A DNA stretch of 64,000 nucleotides from an uncultured Draconibacterium sp. (lineage in GTDB: Bacteria; Bacteroidota; Bacteroidia; Bacteroidales; Prolixibacteraceae): assembly GCA_947492175.1 (NCBI GenBank), contig CANLMQ010000002.1:1-64000 (forward strand). The letters run 5' to 3'. Shown piece after piece: positions 18,138 through 28,376 of the stretch. The notes beneath the pieces are model-generated. The model had not been told where the DNA came from. It saw nothing but the letters and a program-made list of their open reading frames with translations, and searched no databases. Every line of letters begins with the position of its first letter. Positions within the stretch are counted from its first letter, which is position 1. The translations under genes were made by a program, and so were the position numbers.

Positions 18138-19331
18138 CTAAATTAAGCGTTTCACTTTTGAATTTGGTGTTAATTTCATTTGTCGAAAATCGATAGCTGA
18201 AATGAGGTTGACACCCGGTTTTTTGCCCGCGTCAAAGCTTCCAAAATCATTCTCAACACACAAAGCTTGTGCCCCGTTAATGGTCGCCCAGGTAATCAGC
18301 TCATCGATTGTAAGTTCCGGGAAATGGTGTTGCAGTGTTATCATTTCTGCTAAAACCGAAAGCTGATCGTTGGAAGCCAGGCTGTCGGTTCCCAAACAAA
18401 TATTCAATTTTTCGTTTCGGAATAATTCTATCGGCGGCAGCTGATTTTCGATGTACAAATTCGAATTCGGACACAATACAAAATACGTATTATCCAGTTT
18501 CCGTTGTTTTTTTAAAGCATTTAGATCAGCTTCGTTGGTATATGTATTATGTACCAGCAGCAATTGATTCGTAGCCGGCAGGTATTTTAAAACCGACTGT
18601 AACGAACCTTTGCCACTAGGTTTCCAATGCGAGATATCAATTCCTAAATTGGATTGCAGATGTTCTGCTATTGGACCACCACCCTTCCTGAAAAACTCAT
18701 CTTCGGCTTCACTCTCCTGGTTATGAATAGTAACAATACTTTTCTCTTTTTCTGCTTCCCTCTTTATTTTCCCAAAGAGTGCCTCCGAGACCGAATAAGG
18801 CGAATGCGGCACAATAGATGCTGATAGATTATTCTTCTGAAACTCAGAAAAAACAAGCCCGGCATATGCAAATGATTTTTCGGCACGCGATGGATGAAAG
18901 CCAAAAGATTCGACAAAAGTATGGTAGAACAGTTTACTTTTAAATTTGGTTTCAATTGTATTACCTGAGTTTGCAATATCACCAACTACAGCAATACCTT
19001 CTGCCCACATTTTTCTATCGGCAATCCGTATGGATTTTTGAAGTGTTGCGGGTTCTTCGTTCCGCATTTGATTTATTCTACCAATAAAACCTCCAATGCC
19101 GGTATTTTTAGGGATTTTACCTTTCAAATGCGAAAGCTCGAGATGACAATGTGTATTTACAAAACCCGGAACCAAAATTCCACTGTAAAATTCTACACCA
19201 GCCTCTTCTCGAAAGTTCTCTCCTCGATCTATAATCTCGATAACAGTACCGTCGTTATTACAAACCAGAATGCCATTTTTTATTGGAGCACCACTTACAG
19301 GAAAAACATATGTGGCTGCAATCTTCCTCAC
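18138..19331 (-). CDS. Amidohydrolase (MtaD/cytosine-deaminase-like)
   Basis: A 397-residue member of the amidohydrolase superfamily. The metal site shows HCHLELSHL after GILVPGFVNT (first pair of His), HNQESEAEDE and LLVHNTYTNEADL (later His), and LGTDSLASND (Asp). This pattern is that of aminohydrolases acting on purine or pyrimidine-type rings or their nucleosides (MtaD, SAH deaminase, aminodeoxyfutalosine deaminase). No second menaquinone gene is nearby, so I do not pick a substrate. Its start is 2 bases after the DUF4296 lipoprotein stop, which implies coupled translation. Confidence 0.85.
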   Translation of the reverse strand: MRKIAATYVFPVSGAPIKNGILVCNNDGTVIEIIDRGENFREEAGVEFYSGILVPGFVNTHCHLELSHLKGKIPKNTGIGGFIGRINQMRNEEPATLQKSIRIADRKMWAEGIAVVGDIANSGNTIETKFKSKLFYHTFVESFGFHPSRAEKSFAYAGLVFSEFQKNNLSASIVPHSPYSVSEALFGKIKREAEKEKSIVTIHNQESEAEDEFFRKGGGPIAEHLQSNLGIDISHWKPSGKGSLQSVLKYLPATNQLLLVHNTYTNEADLNALKKQRKLDNTYFVLCPNSNLYIENQLPPIELFRNEKLNICLGTDSLASNDQLSVLAEMITLQHHFPELTIDELITWATINGAQALCVENDFGSFDAGKKPGVNLISAIDFRQMKLTPNSKVKRLI

Positions 19332-19333
19332 AT

Positions 19334-19729
19334 TTACCGTCTTTTTACTTCCTCCTTTTCAAGCTCAGACAATTCTTCTTTTCGCCCTGAATATTGCTGC
19401 TCAATCTGGCTAAGGTTATTCATAACCTTACGATACATTTTCTCGAAGTTTTTCGGTACACTAGCGTAATACACAAACGACTTTTCGAAAACAGAATCGG
19501 GTACCTGGTATTTATCCAATACTGAATAGTAAAAATTTGCCGAAGAATTGTTCTGCATAATAGAATCGTATCGAAATCGATTGAAAGTAGCCTCTGCCAA
19601 ATGAATATCAACCAACATATCGATCATCTGATTTTCTTTTATCAGATTTTCTGGCTTTGGCACAATCTCGTCTTTACACGAAACAATTGTAAGAGTCAGC
19701 AATAAAAATAGTAGTTGTAGCTTCTTCAT
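19334..19729 (-). CDS. DUF4296 lipoprotein
   Basis: A 131-residue lipoprotein (signal LLFLLLTLTIVSCKD, Cys18). The mature part is helical, with LIKENQMIDMLVDIHLAEATF and YYSVLDKYQVPDSVFEKSFVYYASVPKNFEKMYRKV, which I recognise as the Bacteroidota DUF4296 family. The function is unknown. It is the first gene of the leftward operon DUF4296 - amidohydrolase - dusB - DUF1232. Confidence 0.85.
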   Translation of the reverse strand: MKKLQLLFLLLTLTIVSCKDEIVPKPENLIKENQMIDMLVDIHLAEATFNRFRYDSIMQNNSSANFYYSVLDKYQVPDSVFEKSFVYYASVPKNFEKMYRKVMNNLSQIEQQYSGRKEELSELEKEEVKRR

Positions 19730-19853
19730 AATTTAAGGCTGCCAAATTATAAATAGTTGCGACAGATTTCAAAAAACTTACGTTAAAAATTATTACTACC
19801 CAGTTAAAAGTTCTTAGTTTCAACTATCAACACGCAGGCACTTCGCAAACGTT

Positions 19854-21212
19854 TCAGGCAAAAATAGTTTTAAATACTTCTTCTACTCTACTTACTTTTA
19901 CACATTCGATATCGAATTTTTTAGCATCGAAACCTTTGTTTAGCGAAGGAACATATATTCGTTTAAATCCAAGTTTTGCAGCTTCTGCAATCCGCTGTTC
20001 AATGCGACTTACAGCACGTATTTCGCCGGTTAATCCCACTTCGCCCGCAAAACAAATTTTATGGTTTATGGCAATATTGATATTCGACGAAAGAATAGAA
20101 CAAATAACTGCCAGGTCGGTGGCCGGATCATTAATTTTCAGTCCTCCCGCAATATTCAGAAAAACATCTTTTGCGATTAATTTGAATCCTGCTCTTTTTT
20201 CAAGAACAGCCAAAAGCATGTTAAGGCGGCGTAAATCAAAACCGGTTGACGAGCGTTGTGGGGTTCCGTAAGCCGCCGAACTAACTAAAGCCTGAATCTC
20301 AATCAGAAATGGACGCACTCCTTCAACCGTTGCGGCGATGGCTGTTCCGCTTACATCAGCATTTACTTTTGATATCAGCTGCTCCGAAGGATTTGTAATT
20401 TCACGCAGTCCGTCGCTGCGCATCTCAAATATTCCCAATTCGTTAGTGGAGCCAAAACGGTTTTTGTTCGAGCGCAAAATCCGGTACATATAATTGGTGT
20501 CTCCTTCAAACTGCAATACCGTATCAACCATGTGTTCCAGAACTTTTGGCCCGGCCAGGCTGCCTTCTTTAGTAATGTGTCCGATTAATATTACAGCCAC
20601 ATTGTTCTTTTTGGCAAATTTTAAAATGGCTGAAGTACACTCGCGAACCTGCCCTACCGAACCCGGCGACGACTCAATAACTTCGGTTGATATGGTTTGA
20701 ATGGAATCGAGAATCAACAGTTCCGGTTTTATTGCATCGGTGTGTGCAATAATATGCTCCAATGAGGTTTCGCTTAAAAACAAACAAGAGCTTCCGTTAC
20801 TGCTCAAGCGCTCGGCACGTAACTTAATTTGCTGTAAACTTTCTTCTCCCGAAATATAGAGTATTTTTTTTTCGTGTAAGCCCAAAGCCAGTTGAAGTGC
20901 CAGCGTTGACTTTCCAATTCCCGGATCGCCTCCCAAAAGTATAAGCGAACCGGGAACAATACCACCGCCCAGTACACGGTTAAACTCCTCAATACCTACT
21001 GAGATGCGTTGATTTCGAACCATCTCTATTTTATCCAGAGTAAGTGGCTGGTTTCCCGAAATCTGTACCGCTAGTTTTCCTGTGCTTTGCTTCTTTTCAA
21101 CTATCTCCTCCACATAGGAATTCCATTCGCCACAGGCTGAACATTTGCCCATCCATTTTGGCGATTGTGCCCCGCAGTTTTGGCAGGTATATATACTTTT
21201 GGTTTTTGCCAT
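19854..21212 (-). CDS. radA: DNA repair protein RadA (Sms)
   Basis: A 452-residue recombination helicase that promotes branch migration with RecA. The ATG at 21212 gives the canonical MAKTKSIYTCQNCG start; an 11-residue upstream extension is rejected. Domains: C4 zinc finger (CQNCG...CSACG, residues 9-28), RecA-like ATPase with Walker A GGDPGIGKST, Walker B LLILDSIQTI, the RadA-specific KNRFGSTNELGIFEM, and a C-terminal Lon-protease-like domain (FLNIAGGLKINDPATDLAVICSI) lacking peptidase function in this family. It is transcribed alone, divergently from uptake locus 2. Confidence 0.97.
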   Translation of the reverse strand: MAKTKSIYTCQNCGAQSPKWMGKCSACGEWNSYVEEIVEKKQSTGKLAVQISGNQPLTLDKIEMVRNQRISVGIEEFNRVLGGGIVPGSLILLGGDPGIGKSTLALQLALGLHEKKILYISGEESLQQIKLRAERLSSNGSSCLFLSETSLEHIIAHTDAIKPELLILDSIQTISTEVIESSPGSVGQVRECTSAILKFAKKNNVAVILIGHITKEGSLAGPKVLEHMVDTVLQFEGDTNYMYRILRSNKNRFGSTNELGIFEMRSDGLREITNPSEQLISKVNADVSGTAIAATVEGVRPFLIEIQALVSSAAYGTPQRSSTGFDLRRLNMLLAVLEKRAGFKLIAKDVFLNIAGGLKINDPATDLAVICSILSSNINIAINHKICFAGEVGLTGEIRAVSRIEQRIAEAAKLGFKRIYVPSLNKGFDAKKFDIECVKVSRVEEVFKTIFA

Positions 21213-21512
21213 AATCGTAAGTCTATCCTCTTTTTTTGACCACAAGATATATCATTTTTTTAACTCGCATCAAGATTAATATTTTAAGATTAGCTGGATT
21301 TTTTCAATTCTGAGACAAGACGTAAAGAAATTTTTAAATATCAAATAAAAACAACCTTTAATCCGAGAATAACGTCAAATAAGGTAGAAATTAATTTTAA
21401 TTCATAATTTCGCCTCATCTCAAAATAATTGAGTTTAAGTAGCACAAATGCGTTAATTAGTAATAACTTCTATGTAAAAAGGAATAAGGGACAGAAAATT
21501 CCAGGTAGTTGA
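21213..21512. other. Divergent intergenic region radA / uptake locus 2
   Basis: About 300 AT-rich bases between radA (leftward) and the sigma gene of locus 2 (rightward). It must carry both promoters. I see no gene, no strong hairpin and no exact TAnnTTTG that I would assign. Confidence 0.4.
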
Positions 21513-22034
21513 ATGATGATTGGGAATAGGAATAAAAACAGGAAAATAGTTGAAGTTCTTTTTAAAAAACACTACAACGAACTGTGTACCTCCGTTTATA
21601 ATATTGTACAGGATCACAAAGATGCTGAGGATATTGTACAGCAATTCTTTGTCGATTTTATTATAAAGAAAAGCTATAAAAAAGTAGAAACCTCCATGGA
21701 AGGCTACCTCTTTCAGAGTGTTCGGTATACAGCACTAAAGTTCCTGAAACAAAAAATTAAAACCCAACATTTACATATCGATGATTTTAGGGAAATACTT
21801 CATTACTCTGAAAATGAAAATGAAAATAACCAAATCTTGAAGCAACTGGAAAATGCACTGAACAGTCTCCCTCCCCGCTGTAAGGAAGTTTTTGTTATGA
21901 TACACATACAGGACCTTTCTTATTTAGAAACCTCAAAGGTGCTTGGCATATCTGTAAATACAGTGAAAACCCAGTTAAAAAGAGGGCTCCGCCTTATCCG
22001 CGAAAAGGTTTCATATCCGCTTAGTTTGGGTTAA
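21513..22034 (+). CDS. ECF sigma-70 factor, FecI-like (uptake locus 2)
   Basis: A 173-residue ECF sigma factor. Region 2 is seen in VQDHKDAEDIVQQFFVDF (about residues 31-48) and region 4 in DLSYLETSKVLGISVNTVKTQLKRG (about 133-157). The FecR gene follows after 253 bases and then SusC/SusD, so this is the regulator of locus 2. It is not a close copy of the locus 1 factor, which suggests separate promoter specificities (inference). Confidence 0.92.
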   Translation: MMIGNRNKNRKIVEVLFKKHYNELCTSVYNIVQDHKDAEDIVQQFFVDFIIKKSYKKVETSMEGYLFQSVRYTALKFLKQKIKTQHLHIDDFREILHYSENENENNQILKQLENALNSLPPRCKEVFVMIHIQDLSYLETSKVLGISVNTVKTQLKRGLRLIREKVSYPLSLG

Positions 22035-22287
22035 ATGCAGGTCAACCCCTCCTTATGAAATTTCAGTTTCCCTTAAGTTTTTGTCTCGCATAAAACACAA
22101 ATATTACACACAAGCAATACTACCACAATCAACTCACTATCTGACACTTACCACAACATCCCTCACTATACTTTTCTAATCAACAAAAATAAATGAAAAA
22201 AAAAGGTAAATCCTTTCACCCTTTTTTAATTCAAAGAGCACATATATACAGTACATCATCTAAATGCTGATATATTAAAACTATTTA

Positions 22288-23268
22288 ATGGAAGAACAAA
22301 AACATTACGATGCAGATAAAGCCTGGGAACAGGTAAGTATGACTGCTACGCGTAAACAACGTAAAAGAATAGCTGTTGGAGTAGGAAGTTCTGCACTAAC
22401 GGTAGTACTGGTGTTTTTTTTATTAATCCCACTTCTGCAAACCACCCCGGAAGTTGAATTGTTAACTGAAGAAGAATTTACTGGCCGGAAAATTGCAACT
22501 TTATATATGGCAGAGGGACCGACAGTTGAGCTAAGCGACTCGTTAGATCACAGTCTTGACCAGATCATTATTCAGAAGAAAATTACCCCACTCAATAAAA
22601 CTGTAAAAAACAAAATTAAAAAGAATGTATTAGAAGTACCAACCGGAGGCGAGTATTATTTTGAACTTCCCGATGGTACCAAGGTTTGGCTCAATTCTAA
22701 AACCAGGCTTGAATTTCCCTCGGAGTTCAACGGGAACACAAGGGAAATTGCCCTTAACGGGCAGGCTTATTTCGATGTGGTTCATAATCCGGAGAAACCA
22801 TTTATTGTGCGAACTGAGCTTGGGAATGTTGAGGTAAAAGGTACTTCATTCGACTTAAAAGTATACGACAATGACCGTACTTTCGAAACAACTCTGGTTG
22901 AAGGATCGGTAAGTTTAGCCATTACAGATCGGCCTAATACGCTTATTTACCCGGGACAAAGAAGTGTATACTCGGAAGAAAGCAGAGAACTCATCACCAG
23001 CGATGTTGACGTAAGGCTCTACACTTCGTGGAAAGAAGGAATTTTTTATTTTGAAAATAAAAGCCTTGCAGAGGTTACCAAAGAACTGGAGCGTTGGTAC
23101 GAAGTGTCTTTTACATTTAAGGATGAAAACGCTAAATCAATCAGATATACAGGTGAATACAGAAAAAACCAGAATTTGGATGAAATTCTGCGTTTACTAA
23201 GTATAACCGGCAATGTAGAATTTAAGAATGATGGAGAAAGTATTGCTATAAATACCAGTCTTTCTTAA
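22288..23268 (+). CDS. FecR-family anti-sigma factor (uptake locus 2)
   Basis: A 326-residue anti-sigma factor with a short cytoplasmic segment (about 28 residues), shorter than the roughly 78 residues in the locus 1 homologue, then one membrane span (about 30-50). The periplasmic FecR domain carries LPDGTKVWLNSKTRLEFPSEF and LNGQAYFDVVHNPEKPFIV. The C-terminal STN-like unit (NKSLAEVTKELERWYEVSF) is present. The reduced cytoplasmic part may be a minimal sigma-binding segment or may mean the true start is further upstream; I found no better start. Confidence 0.92.
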   Translation: MEEQKHYDADKAWEQVSMTATRKQRKRIAVGVGSSALTVVLVFFLLIPLLQTTPEVELLTEEEFTGRKIATLYMAEGPTVELSDSLDHSLDQIIIQKKITPLNKTVKNKIKKNVLEVPTGGEYYFELPDGTKVWLNSKTRLEFPSEFNGNTREIALNGQAYFDVVHNPEKPFIVRTELGNVEVKGTSFDLKVYDNDRTFETTLVEGSVSLAITDRPNTLIYPGQRSVYSEESRELITSDVDVRLYTSWKEGIFYFENKSLAEVTKELERWYEVSFTFKDENAKSIRYTGEYRKNQNLDEILRLLSITGNVEFKNDGESIAINTSLS

Positions 23269-23278
23269 TCAGGCAACC

Positions 23279-23328
23279 TGTTCTAATAGAACAAATTTCC
23301 ATAAAAAATTAATACCCTTTTTGGTATT
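23279..23328 (+). promoter_or_regulatory. Palindrome and hairpin between FecR and SusC of locus 2
   Basis: TGTTCT AAT AGAACA (23279-23293) is a perfect 6+3+6 inverted repeat 11 bases after the FecR stop. It is followed by AATACC / GGTATT (23311-23328). Neither has a terminator T-tract. The location, 57-106 bases before the SusC start, makes an operator or mRNA structure plausible. Confidence 0.35.
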
Positions 23329-23384
23329 CAGTCTTCGGATAATGGGAGAATACTGCATAAAGGGAAGATAATAGATAGTAAATA

Positions 23385-26300
23385 ATGAAGAACCTAATGA
23401 GAATGATGCAACGAATTGTACCAATCGTATTGCTGACGCTGTTGAGTTGGACATCAGTAACCTACGGAGAAATCCTTCAGGTTGACACAACAACTCACAC
23501 CGCATTACAGGTGCTCGACCACCTTAAAAAACAAACCGGGAAAAATTTCTTTTACAGCAACACAAATGTTGACACGAAGAAGCAAATTAAAGTTGATCTG
23601 GTTAACAACTCAGTTGAACAAATCCTGAAAGCTTTATCATCGCAGTTATCGGTTGATATTGAAGTGAAAGAAAAAATTATTGTACTAACTCCAGCTAAAA
23701 TAAAAAAGCAGGAAGAAACGGATAAACCTCCTCAAAAAAGCAAACAACAGGAAGAACGTACAATTACTGGTATGGTAGTAGATGAAAATGGCGAAGGAGT
23801 AATTTCGGCTACTATTACTTATAAAATAAATGGATTGCTTCAGGGAACAACAACTCAGTTCGACGGAAGCTTTGAACTGACCATTCCCACAGCAGTAAAA
23901 TCCATTACAATAAATATGATTGGCTACCAGGAACATGTTCTGACTTTGGATGAAAAAGCGCATTATGATCTAAAGTTGAAAGTTTCAGCACAAGGTTTGG
24001 ATGAGGTTGTAGTTACCGGATTTCAAAACGTCGATCGTCGCGAGTTTACCGGATCGGTACAGAAAGTAAAAATGGCTGACGTACAACAGCCCGGTATCGA
24101 AACTGTTGATAAAATGCTTCAGGGACAGGTGGCCGGAGTACAAATTGAAAACGTTTCAGGTACCACCGGGTCACGAAGCAAAATTCGAATCAGAGGAAAC
24201 TCGTCGATCAGTGGTAACCGTGAGCCACTTTGGGTTATCGATGGTGTGGTAATGGAAGATGCTGTTAAAATCAACCCAAACGAACTTTATTCCGGGGATC
24301 CGAGTACCCTGGTTAGTTCTGCAATTGGAGGTTTGAATCCCAACGATATTGAAGAAATCTCGATACTGAAAGATGCATCGGCTACAGCCCTTTATGGAAC
24401 ACAGGCTGTAAACGGTGTAATTGTGGTTACTACCAAACGAGGTAAAAAGGATCATTTCAGCATTGATTACGCAGGAAACTTCACCACCGAAATGAAGCCT
24501 GATATCAACGATTTTTATATGATGAATTCTAACGACAGAATTTTGCTGTCAGAAGAAATGTTCAATAAAGGCCTGATGAATTACAACAACCTCGATTACT
24601 ATGCAGGAGGATACGGTCAGGCAGTAATGCGCTATTACGACAAATCCATCACTGATGAACAATTTCAACAGGAGGTTTACCGCCTTCGGCAAGAAAACAC
24701 CGACTGGTTCGACCTGTTGTATAAAAACTCTTTTAAAATGGAGCACAACGTTAGTATCACATCCGGTACCGAACGTGCGCAATATTACTTTTCGTTGAAT
24801 TACTTCAACGATTTAGGCAATACAATTGGCCAAAGCACCGATCGTTACATTGCCAACTTTAAAGCCAATTACAACGTTGCCAAGAACTTTAGAGCAGGCA
24901 TCAAACTCAATATTAGTAATAAGGAGCAGGAAATTTTCAATTCCAATGCCAATCCTTATGTGTATGCGTTAACAACCAGCCGGGCTATTCCAGAGAAAGA
25001 AGCCGATGGATCGAACTATTACTATACCTACAATAAAACAGGAATGAATATTTTCAACGAAATTGAGAATTCATTTTCGAACCTGAGTAACATCGATGCA
25101 CTTTGCCAGATTGATTTGAATTGGAAAATCCATCCGAATATCGATCTAAACTCGATTATTTCATTTAGGAAAACTTATGCTCACGTTGAGCGCATTTATA
25201 CCGAAAACTCTAATATCCCGAATGCTTACCGTGATAATGAAAGATATTATTTTATTGATTCAGATGATGAAGATGCCCCTGCAGAAGGCGTAACCACTCT
25301 TCCTCGTGGCGGTTTGATGCAAACCAACGACGATCGCAGTTCGTTTTTTACCAACCGAAATACCATCTCTTGGTCGAAAATATTTGACGATCACAAAGTA
25401 GATCTTTTCGGAGGACAGGAATACAGAAGTAAGATTTACGATTATGGCTATGTATTTGGTTATGGCTACGAATATTATCGTGGCAAATCGGCCAACCCGA
25501 GTTACTTACCAATAAAACGCGCCGAAGTCTATTCGCTCGATCCGTATTATGGTTTAAATACCAGCCCAACTTATTTGTTTTCGTATTTTGCCACAGCAAC
25601 CTATACTTACAAAGGACGATATACACTTAACGGAAATATGCGTTCAGACGGATCAAACCAGTTTGGAAGTGCTGCCCGCTACCGTTTCCTTCCTATTTGG
25701 AGTATTGGTGCCAACTGGAACATTACCCAGGAAAGCTTCATGGAAAACCAGCAGCTTTTTACCAACCTCGCACTGCGCGGATCGTTTGGTTTAAGGGGTA
25801 ATGTATCAGGTAGTTTTTCGCCACAGGTTTTAGCTTATTACGATTTATCGTATGCTATCGATCCCAACGACAAAGAAGAAGTACTATACATTATGCAACC
25901 ACCTAACCCCGATCTTCAGTGGGAAAAAGAGCACATTTACAACTTTGCTATAGATTTTTCAATTAAAAACAACATCAGTGGTAGTTTAGAGTATTACAAC
26001 CGAAGTAACTTCGACCTGATAAGTCCTTATCCGGTTTCAAGAGTTACCGGTTTCGACCAGGTAAATCTGAACTGGGCAAGTATGCGTAACCAGGGGATTG
26101 AATTCTCAGTGAACTCAACCAACATACACACACCCAAATTTACATGGGGTACAAACTTCACATTTGGTTACAATAAAAACGAAGTATTGGAGGCTTTTTA
26201 TACTCCAACTCTGCGTACGTTAACAGCAAGTAACATTGTAGCTCCGGTAGTAGGAAATCCTATGACCGGGATTTATGCTTTCCGCTTTGCCGGACTGGAT

Positions 26301-26918
26301 GAAGCAGGTATCCCGACTTTCTATGATTCCGAAGATAATGTAGTATACGGTATGGATCTTTCAACCCGTGACATGGGTGCGCTGGAATACATGGGAAGCC
26401 GCGAGCCGGTATACTCGGGAGGAATTACCAATACCTTAACGTATAAAGATTTTAACTTTTCCATGTTGTTTGTATACAGTGGAGGTAATAAAACCAGGCT
26501 CGATCCGGTATACCAGTATTATTATCAGGACACTGAAAACGTTTCGCAGGAAATGGTAAGCCGCTGGCAATTCCCCGGCGACGAGCAATACACCAACGTA
26601 CCTGCCATTCTCGATCTGGAAACACAATATGCTATGCAGATACAGGGATATGATATTCCTTACATGTACAACAACAGCAATATAAGGGTAGTAAATGCAT
26701 CGTACCTGAAATTGCGTAATGTTACTTTCGGATATAATCTTCGGAAAGAAAAACATAAAGTTATCGGAGTTGGAGATATTCATCTGCAGTTACAGGGACA
26801 AAACCTGTGGTCGCTTACCCACAAAGACCTGAACGGCCGCGATCCCGAAGCCCTGGTACAAGGCTCGAATATTCCACTTCAAACATCCTTCACATTTAGC
26901 GTGAAAGCCAAATTTTAA
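23385..26918 (+). CDS. SusC-family TonB-linked outer membrane transporter (locus 2)
   Basis: A 1177-residue TonB-dependent transporter. Signal peptide to about residue 29 (ending VTYGE), STN domain (about 35-105, TALQVLDHLKKQTGKNFFY), a charged Gln/Lys/Glu linker, a regulatory-like beta domain (ITGMVVDENGEGVISATI, about 126-205), plug with VVVTGFQNVDRREFTGSV and LKDASATALYGTQAVNGVI, then the barrel ending in TFSVKAKF. The STN domain couples it to the preceding sigma/FecR pair. It shares only the family layout with the locus 1 SusC. The downstream metallopeptidases point to proteins or peptides as ligand (inference). Confidence 0.96.
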   Translation: MKNLMRMMQRIVPIVLLTLLSWTSVTYGEILQVDTTTHTALQVLDHLKKQTGKNFFYSNTNVDTKKQIKVDLVNNSVEQILKALSSQLSVDIEVKEKIIVLTPAKIKKQEETDKPPQKSKQQEERTITGMVVDENGEGVISATITYKINGLLQGTTTQFDGSFELTIPTAVKSITINMIGYQEHVLTLDEKAHYDLKLKVSAQGLDEVVVTGFQNVDRREFTGSVQKVKMADVQQPGIETVDKMLQGQVAGVQIENVSGTTGSRSKIRIRGNSSISGNREPLWVIDGVVMEDAVKINPNELYSGDPSTLVSSAIGGLNPNDIEEISILKDASATALYGTQAVNGVIVVTTKRGKKDHFSIDYAGNFTTEMKPDINDFYMMNSNDRILLSEEMFNKGLMNYNNLDYYAGGYGQAVMRYYDKSITDEQFQQEVYRLRQENTDWFDLLYKNSFKMEHNVSITSGTERAQYYFSLNYFNDLGNTIGQSTDRYIANFKANYNVAKNFRAGIKLNISNKEQEIFNSNANPYVYALTTSRAIPEKEADGSNYYYTYNKTGMNIFNEIENSFSNLSNIDALCQIDLNWKIHPNIDLNSIISFRKTYAHVERIYTENSNIPNAYRDNERYYFIDSDDEDAPAEGVTTLPRGGLMQTNDDRSSFFTNRNTISWSKIFDDHKVDLFGGQEYRSKIYDYGYVFGYGYEYYRGKSANPSYLPIKRAEVYSLDPYYGLNTSPTYLFSYFATATYTYKGRYTLNGNMRSDGSNQFGSAARYRFLPIWSIGANWNITQESFMENQQLFTNLALRGSFGLRGNVSGSFSPQVLAYYDLSYAIDPNDKEEVLYIMQPPNPDLQWEKEHIYNFAIDFSIKNNISGSLEYYNRSNFDLISPYPVSRVTGFDQVNLNWASMRNQGIEFSVNSTNIHTPKFTWGTNFTFGYNKNEVLEAFYTPTLRTLTASNIVAPVVGNPMTGIYAFRFAGLDEAGIPTFYDSEDNVVYGMDLSTRDMGALEYMGSREPVYSGGITNTLTYKDFNFSMLFVYSGGNKTRLDPVYQYYYQDTENVSQEMVSRWQFPGDEQYTNVPAILDLETQYAMQIQGYDIPYMYNNSNIRVVNASYLKLRNVTFGYNLRKEKHKVIGVGDIHLQLQGQNLWSLTHKDLNGRDPEALVQGSNIPLQTSFTFSVKAKF

Positions 26919-26939
26919 GAAACAAATAAGTAGTATAAC

Positions 26940-28370
26940 ATGATTTTCAAGAAGAAATATATTCAAAAATTTAGCGGGATCATTCTTTTGGCGGCCCTGC
27001 TTTTCACCTCGTGTGAAGACCAACTGAGCACCGATCCGGTAGACAGGGTAGTACCCAATACCGTGGAAGATTACCATGCTGTTATGGTAGGAGGTTTACC
27101 TGGAGTTTACCAAGCCTTTACCGACCTGATGACTGATGATGTAGTAGCCAAAAACTACACGTCTTTTAACAACCCAAGTGTTTACTCGGAATGGAGCAAG
27201 GCTTACCTGTGGATCGATCAACGTGCTTCCGACGAACCCTCATCGCCTGAATATGCATGGCGCTGGTACTACGCCGATATTTACAAACTAAATTTGGTAA
27301 TTGCCAATGTAATGGATGCTGAAGGTGATAAAAACTTCGCAGCCAGCATCTTAGGAGAATCGCTGCTTTTACGTGCATATTCCTACTTTTCTCTGGTTAA
27401 TCTTTTTGGGAAACACTACGACCCGGCTACCGCAGAAAGCGATTTAGGTGTACCGGTATTACTTGAACCACTCGAAGCCGGGTTCCATTATTTCAATCGG
27501 AATACCGTGGATGAAGTGTATAAACAAATTGAAGCTGACCTCTTGAAGGGTATTGAACTAATTGACGATGCTTATATTGAAAAACCAAAATTCCATTTCA
27601 CAAAAGTATCAGCACTGGCTTTTGCCTCGCGTTTTTACCTTTATAAAGGCGATTATCAGAAAACCATTGAATACAGTAACCTGGCCTGGGAAATTAATTC
27701 AACATTGCTTGACCACAATGATTTTCCGAACAGCGATGAAGGAGAAGTATTTGAACCACTACCACATGCCAATAATTACTTTACCGACGACCGGCAAAAT
27801 GTGTTATTCATTCGCCCAGGTTATTTTGCGGTAAACTACATGCGAAGCGGTTATTATGCCAACGATTTTTTGCGTATTTATGAATACCGGGATTTAAGAG
27901 GCAAACAAAATTTCACTTTTACCAATCCTTCTGCACCAAACTATATAACACTAAAACTATCGCTAAGCTATCAACAGTATAACTTCCCGCTGTTCCGTAC
28001 AGAAGAAGTGTTACTAAATCGCGCAGAAGCTTATGCCAAACTGGGAGGCGACGATAATAAAGCCGAAGCCATACGTGATCTGAACACTTTACGAAAAATG
28101 CGCTTTCATCCGGACTACTATGTTCCTTACCGATTCAGTGATTTTAGGACACAACAGAATATGATAGACGGAGTGTTGCTCGAACGACGCAAAGAATTGT
28201 GCTACGAAGGACACCGTTGGTTTGATCTGAAACGCAACGGAGCTCCTGAAATTGTACACTATTTTAATGGAGAAAAGTACATTTTGGAGCAAAACGATCC
28301 TCGTTATGTATTACAGATTCCGGACAACGAATTAATTAATAATCCTGAAATAGAAAAGAACCCAAGATAA
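26940..28370 (+). CDS. SusD/RagB-family lipoprotein (locus 2)
   Basis: A 476-residue SusD homologue with lipobox LLFTSCED (Cys near residue 28). The N terminus LSTDPVDRVVPNTVEDYHAVMVGG and the C-terminal block LFRTEEVLLNRAEAYAKLGG, DLNTLRKMRF, LLERRKELCYEGHRWFDLKRNG are typical. It pairs with the SusC encoded 21 bases upstream. The next gene starts 6 bases downstream, so the whole set is one transcript. Confidence 0.95.
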   Translation: MIFKKKYIQKFSGIILLAALLFTSCEDQLSTDPVDRVVPNTVEDYHAVMVGGLPGVYQAFTDLMTDDVVAKNYTSFNNPSVYSEWSKAYLWIDQRASDEPSSPEYAWRWYYADIYKLNLVIANVMDAEGDKNFAASILGESLLLRAYSYFSLVNLFGKHYDPATAESDLGVPVLLEPLEAGFHYFNRNTVDEVYKQIEADLLKGIELIDDAYIEKPKFHFTKVSALAFASRFYLYKGDYQKTIEYSNLAWEINSTLLDHNDFPNSDEGEVFEPLPHANNYFTDDRQNVLFIRPGYFAVNYMRSGYYANDFLRIYEYRDLRGKQNFTFTNPSAPNYITLKLSLSYQQYNFPLFRTEEVLLNRAEAYAKLGGDDNKAEAIRDLNTLRKMRFHPDYYVPYRFSDFRTQQNMIDGVLLERRKELCYEGHRWFDLKRNGAPEIVHYFNGEKYILEQNDPRYVLQIPDNELINNPEIEKNPR

Positions 28371-28376
28371 TTTGAC

